In this document: one piece after another, positions 3,947 to 5,549 of the stretch
Position numbering within the stretch: position 1 is the stretch's first letter
How the letters are laid out: each line of letters starts with the position of its first letter
DNA from: Chloroflexota bacterium
Lineage (GTDB): Bacteria > Chloroflexota > Anaerolineae > 4572-78 > J111
Assembly (NCBI GenBank): GCA_003695455.1
Contig: RFJF01000790.1
Location: 1-5,549 of the forward strand
Reading direction: 5' to 3'
DNA: 5,549 bases
The notes under the pieces: generated by a model
Told to the model about the DNA's origin: nothing
Database searches by the model: none
The model's input: the letters and a program-made list of their open reading frames with translations, nothing else
Translations under genes and position numbers: made by a program

Positions 3947-5549
3947 ATGTCAATTTCACCCGGCGAAAATGTTGGCCCCTATCGCGTGATTGAACAACTG
4001 GGCAGCGGCGGAATGGCAACCGTGTTCAAGGCGTATCACCCCTCGCTGGACCGGTATGTGGCCATCAAGGTACTGCACCCGGCCTTCAAATCCGATCCCC
4101 AGTTTTTTGAACGTTTCAAACGCGAGGCCCGCATTGTGGCTAATCTGGAACACCCCAATATCATCCCCGTGTATGATTTTAATGAACATCACGGCGAGCC
4201 GTACCTGGTGATGCGCTTTATTGAGGGGCATACCCTCAAGCCCAATCTGGACGGCGAACCTCTGCCCGCCGAGCAAATTGTGCGGTTAATCAGGCCGGTG
4301 TGCCAGGCGCTGGATTACGCCCACAAGCAGGGCGTACTCCACCGAGACATAAAACCCAGCAACATTATGATTACCAAAGATGGCAGTGTATTTGTAACAG
4401 ATTTTGGGCTGGCACGCATGGTGCAGGCCGGCGAAAGCACCCTCTCGCACGATGTAATGGTGGGTACGCCGCAGTACATCAGCCCGGAACAGGCACAGGG
4501 CAGTAAAAATATTGATGGCCGCACCGACATCTACTCGCTGGGGGTGGTGCTGTATCAAATGGTAACCGGGCGCGTGCCGTTCAACGCCGACACACCCTTT
4601 GCCACCGTGCATGACCACATTTACACACCGCTGCCCCTGCCCAGCGATATCAACCCCAAAATTGACCCCGCCGTTGAACGTTTGCTGCTCAAGGCGCTGG
4701 CCAAAAACCCGGATGACCGCTACGCCACTGCCGCCGACCTGCTGGCCGCCATTGAAACCACGCTGGGCCAGCAAACCGTGCTGCACAGTCCACCTGCGCC
4801 ACCCGTTCAGCCGGCCAAAAAAGGCGGAATTCCATGGTGGGTGTGGGCCGGCGCCGGCGCTGCTATTTTGCTGCTGATTGGGCTGGTTCTGGCAGGATTG
4901 TTGTTGCTACGCAATCGCAACCGCCAGTCAACACCGCCCAACAATCAGCCGGTGGCCGGCCCGGTTACCAACCCCGATGCGCCGTCCGCCGACCAACCAC
5001 CCGTGGATGCGCCGCCGCCCGCCGGTGAACAGCCCGCCGACCAGCCCCCGCCCGGTGCGGACCAGCCTCCGGACAGAGACCAACCACCTGCCGACCAACC
5101 GCCGGCGGATGCGCCGCCCAATGTACAAGAGGCGCAGGAACTCACCCGGCAGGCCAACAACGCCATGCGAGACAAAAATTATGACCAGGCCATGGATTTG
5201 TACCGGCAGGCCATTGAGGCCAACCCCCATTTTTTACCGGCCTATTTTGGGCTGAGTGATGCCCAAAGCCTGACCGGTGACGATGCGGCCAGCATAGCCA
5301 CGCTGGAATCTGCGGTTGAAAATAATCCCCGGGAAATGTTGGCGTGGGGGCGGCTGGGCGAAGGGCAACTTTTCACGGAAAGAAATCCGGAAGCGGCGCT
5401 GGCCTCTTTTCAGGAAGCCGCCGCCCTGGCCCCGAACGACCCCGGGCCGCTAGCCGGGCAGGCCATTGCCCAAACCGCTATGGGGCAGTACGATGCCGCC
5501 AAAGAGTCAATTGACCGGGCAATGGCGCTGGACCCGGAGAGTCCGGAAG
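3947..5549 (+). CDS. Transmembrane Ser/Thr protein kinase with DQPP linker and TPR repeats (3' end outside window)
   Basis: 534 residues are visible and the frame is still open at the window end. Residues 12-275 form a Hanks-type kinase: glycine loop LGSGGMATVF (18-27), VAIK with K41, helix-C glutamate E60, catalytic HRDIKPSN (132-139; D134, K136, N139), DFG (152-154), activation segment VGTPQYISPEQ (172-182), D194 and R258. All key residues are present, so it should be active. The activation loop has several Ser/Thr (164, 165, 167, 174) for autophosphorylation. One membrane helix (about 295-321), bounded by PWW and by RNRNR, puts the kinase in the cytoplasm and the rest outside. A Pro/Asp/Gln-rich linker (about 329-392) leads to at least four TPR units (about 396-429, 430-463, 464-498, 499-532) in place of the PASTA sensor of PknB-type kinases. 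ATG 3947 is preferred (AGAGGA, 10-nt spacing); GTG at 3938 is in frame but too close to that site. The signal and targets are unknown. Confidence 0.93.
   Translation, partial: MSISPGENVGPYRVIEQLGSGGMATVFKAYHPSLDRYVAIKVLHPAFKSDPQFFERFKREARIVANLEHPNIIPVYDFNEHHGEPYLVMRFIEGHTLKPNLDGEPLPAEQIVRLIRPVCQALDYAHKQGVLHRDIKPSNIMITKDGSVFVTDFGLARMVQAGESTLSHDVMVGTPQYISPEQAQGSKNIDGRTDIYSLGVVLYQMVTGRVPFNADTPFATVHDHIYTPLPLPSDINPKIDPAVERLLLKALAKNPDDRYATAADLLAAIETTLGQQTVLHSPPAPPVQPAKKGGIPWWVWAGAGAAILLLIGLVLAGLLLLRNRNRQSTPPNNQPVAGPVTNPDAPSADQPPVDAPPPAGEQPADQPPPGADQPPDRDQPPADQPPADAPPNVQEAQELTRQANNAMRDKNYDQAMDLYRQAIEANPHFLPAYFGLSDAQSLTGDDAASIATLESAVENNPREMLAWGRLGEGQLFTERNPEAALASFQEAAALAPNDPGPLAGQAIAQTAMGQYDAAKESIDRAMALDPESPE

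Noticed and set aside
3914..3949. Alternative kinase starts at TTG 3914 or GTG 3938
   Set aside because: Both are in frame, but the TTG has no Shine-Dalgarno and lies only about 5 nt after the predicted transcript start, and the GTG is 2 nt from AGAGG. ATG 3947 fits the ribosome binding site better.
4286..4786. A minus-strand open frame of 166 codons inside the kinase gene
   Set aside because: It overlaps the catalytic core of the kinase, whose motifs are intact, and has no family signature.

Overview
The window looks like a chromosomal segment of a free-living bacterium with moderate GC content (estimated by eye in the mid-50s percent). It has Shine-Dalgarno led genes, sigma70-type promoters, intrinsic terminators and a tRNA without an encoded CCA end. 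The mix of a small SCP2-type lipid-binding protein, a Ser/Thr kinase carrying a membrane anchor and TPRs, and standard housekeeping genes is compatible with Chloroflexota (Anaerolineae-like). That placement is an inference from gene style and was not tested. No mobile element, CRISPR array or phage gene is visible.

Layout. Positions 1-1222 form a leftward operon: two tandem paralogous alpha-helical proteins of unknown function (680-1222, then 111-659), then the start of a calcineurin-like metallophosphoesterase that leaves the window at position 1. The intergenic gaps are 20 and 9 nt. Positions 1223-1430 hold two back-to-back promoters, one for this operon and one for a rightward pterin-4a-carbinolamine dehydratase gene (1431-1721). 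That gene converges with a leftward SCP2-like gene (1723-2142); the stops are one base apart and both lie inside one hairpin.

Positions 2143-2302 hold a second divergent promoter pair, serving the SCP2-like gene (leftward) and tRNA-Val(GAC) (2303-2376, rightward). An intrinsic terminator follows the tRNA, and glyA (serine hydroxymethyltransferase, 2435-3730) starts 18 nt after its T-run. This leaves almost no room for a separate glyA promoter. A strong terminator closes glyA. Between it and the next promoter lies a 35-bp inverted repeat with AT-rich outer arms. The last gene (3947 to the window end) is a Ser/Thr protein kinase with a transmembrane helix, a proline-rich DQPP linker and TPR repeats. 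It is driven by a near-consensus promoter and is cut by the window edge.

The genes do not form one pathway. They are four or five separate transcription units. The only part that could be an undescribed system is the leftward operon of two paralogous unknown proteins plus a phosphoesterase; the rest is recognisable housekeeping or signalling.
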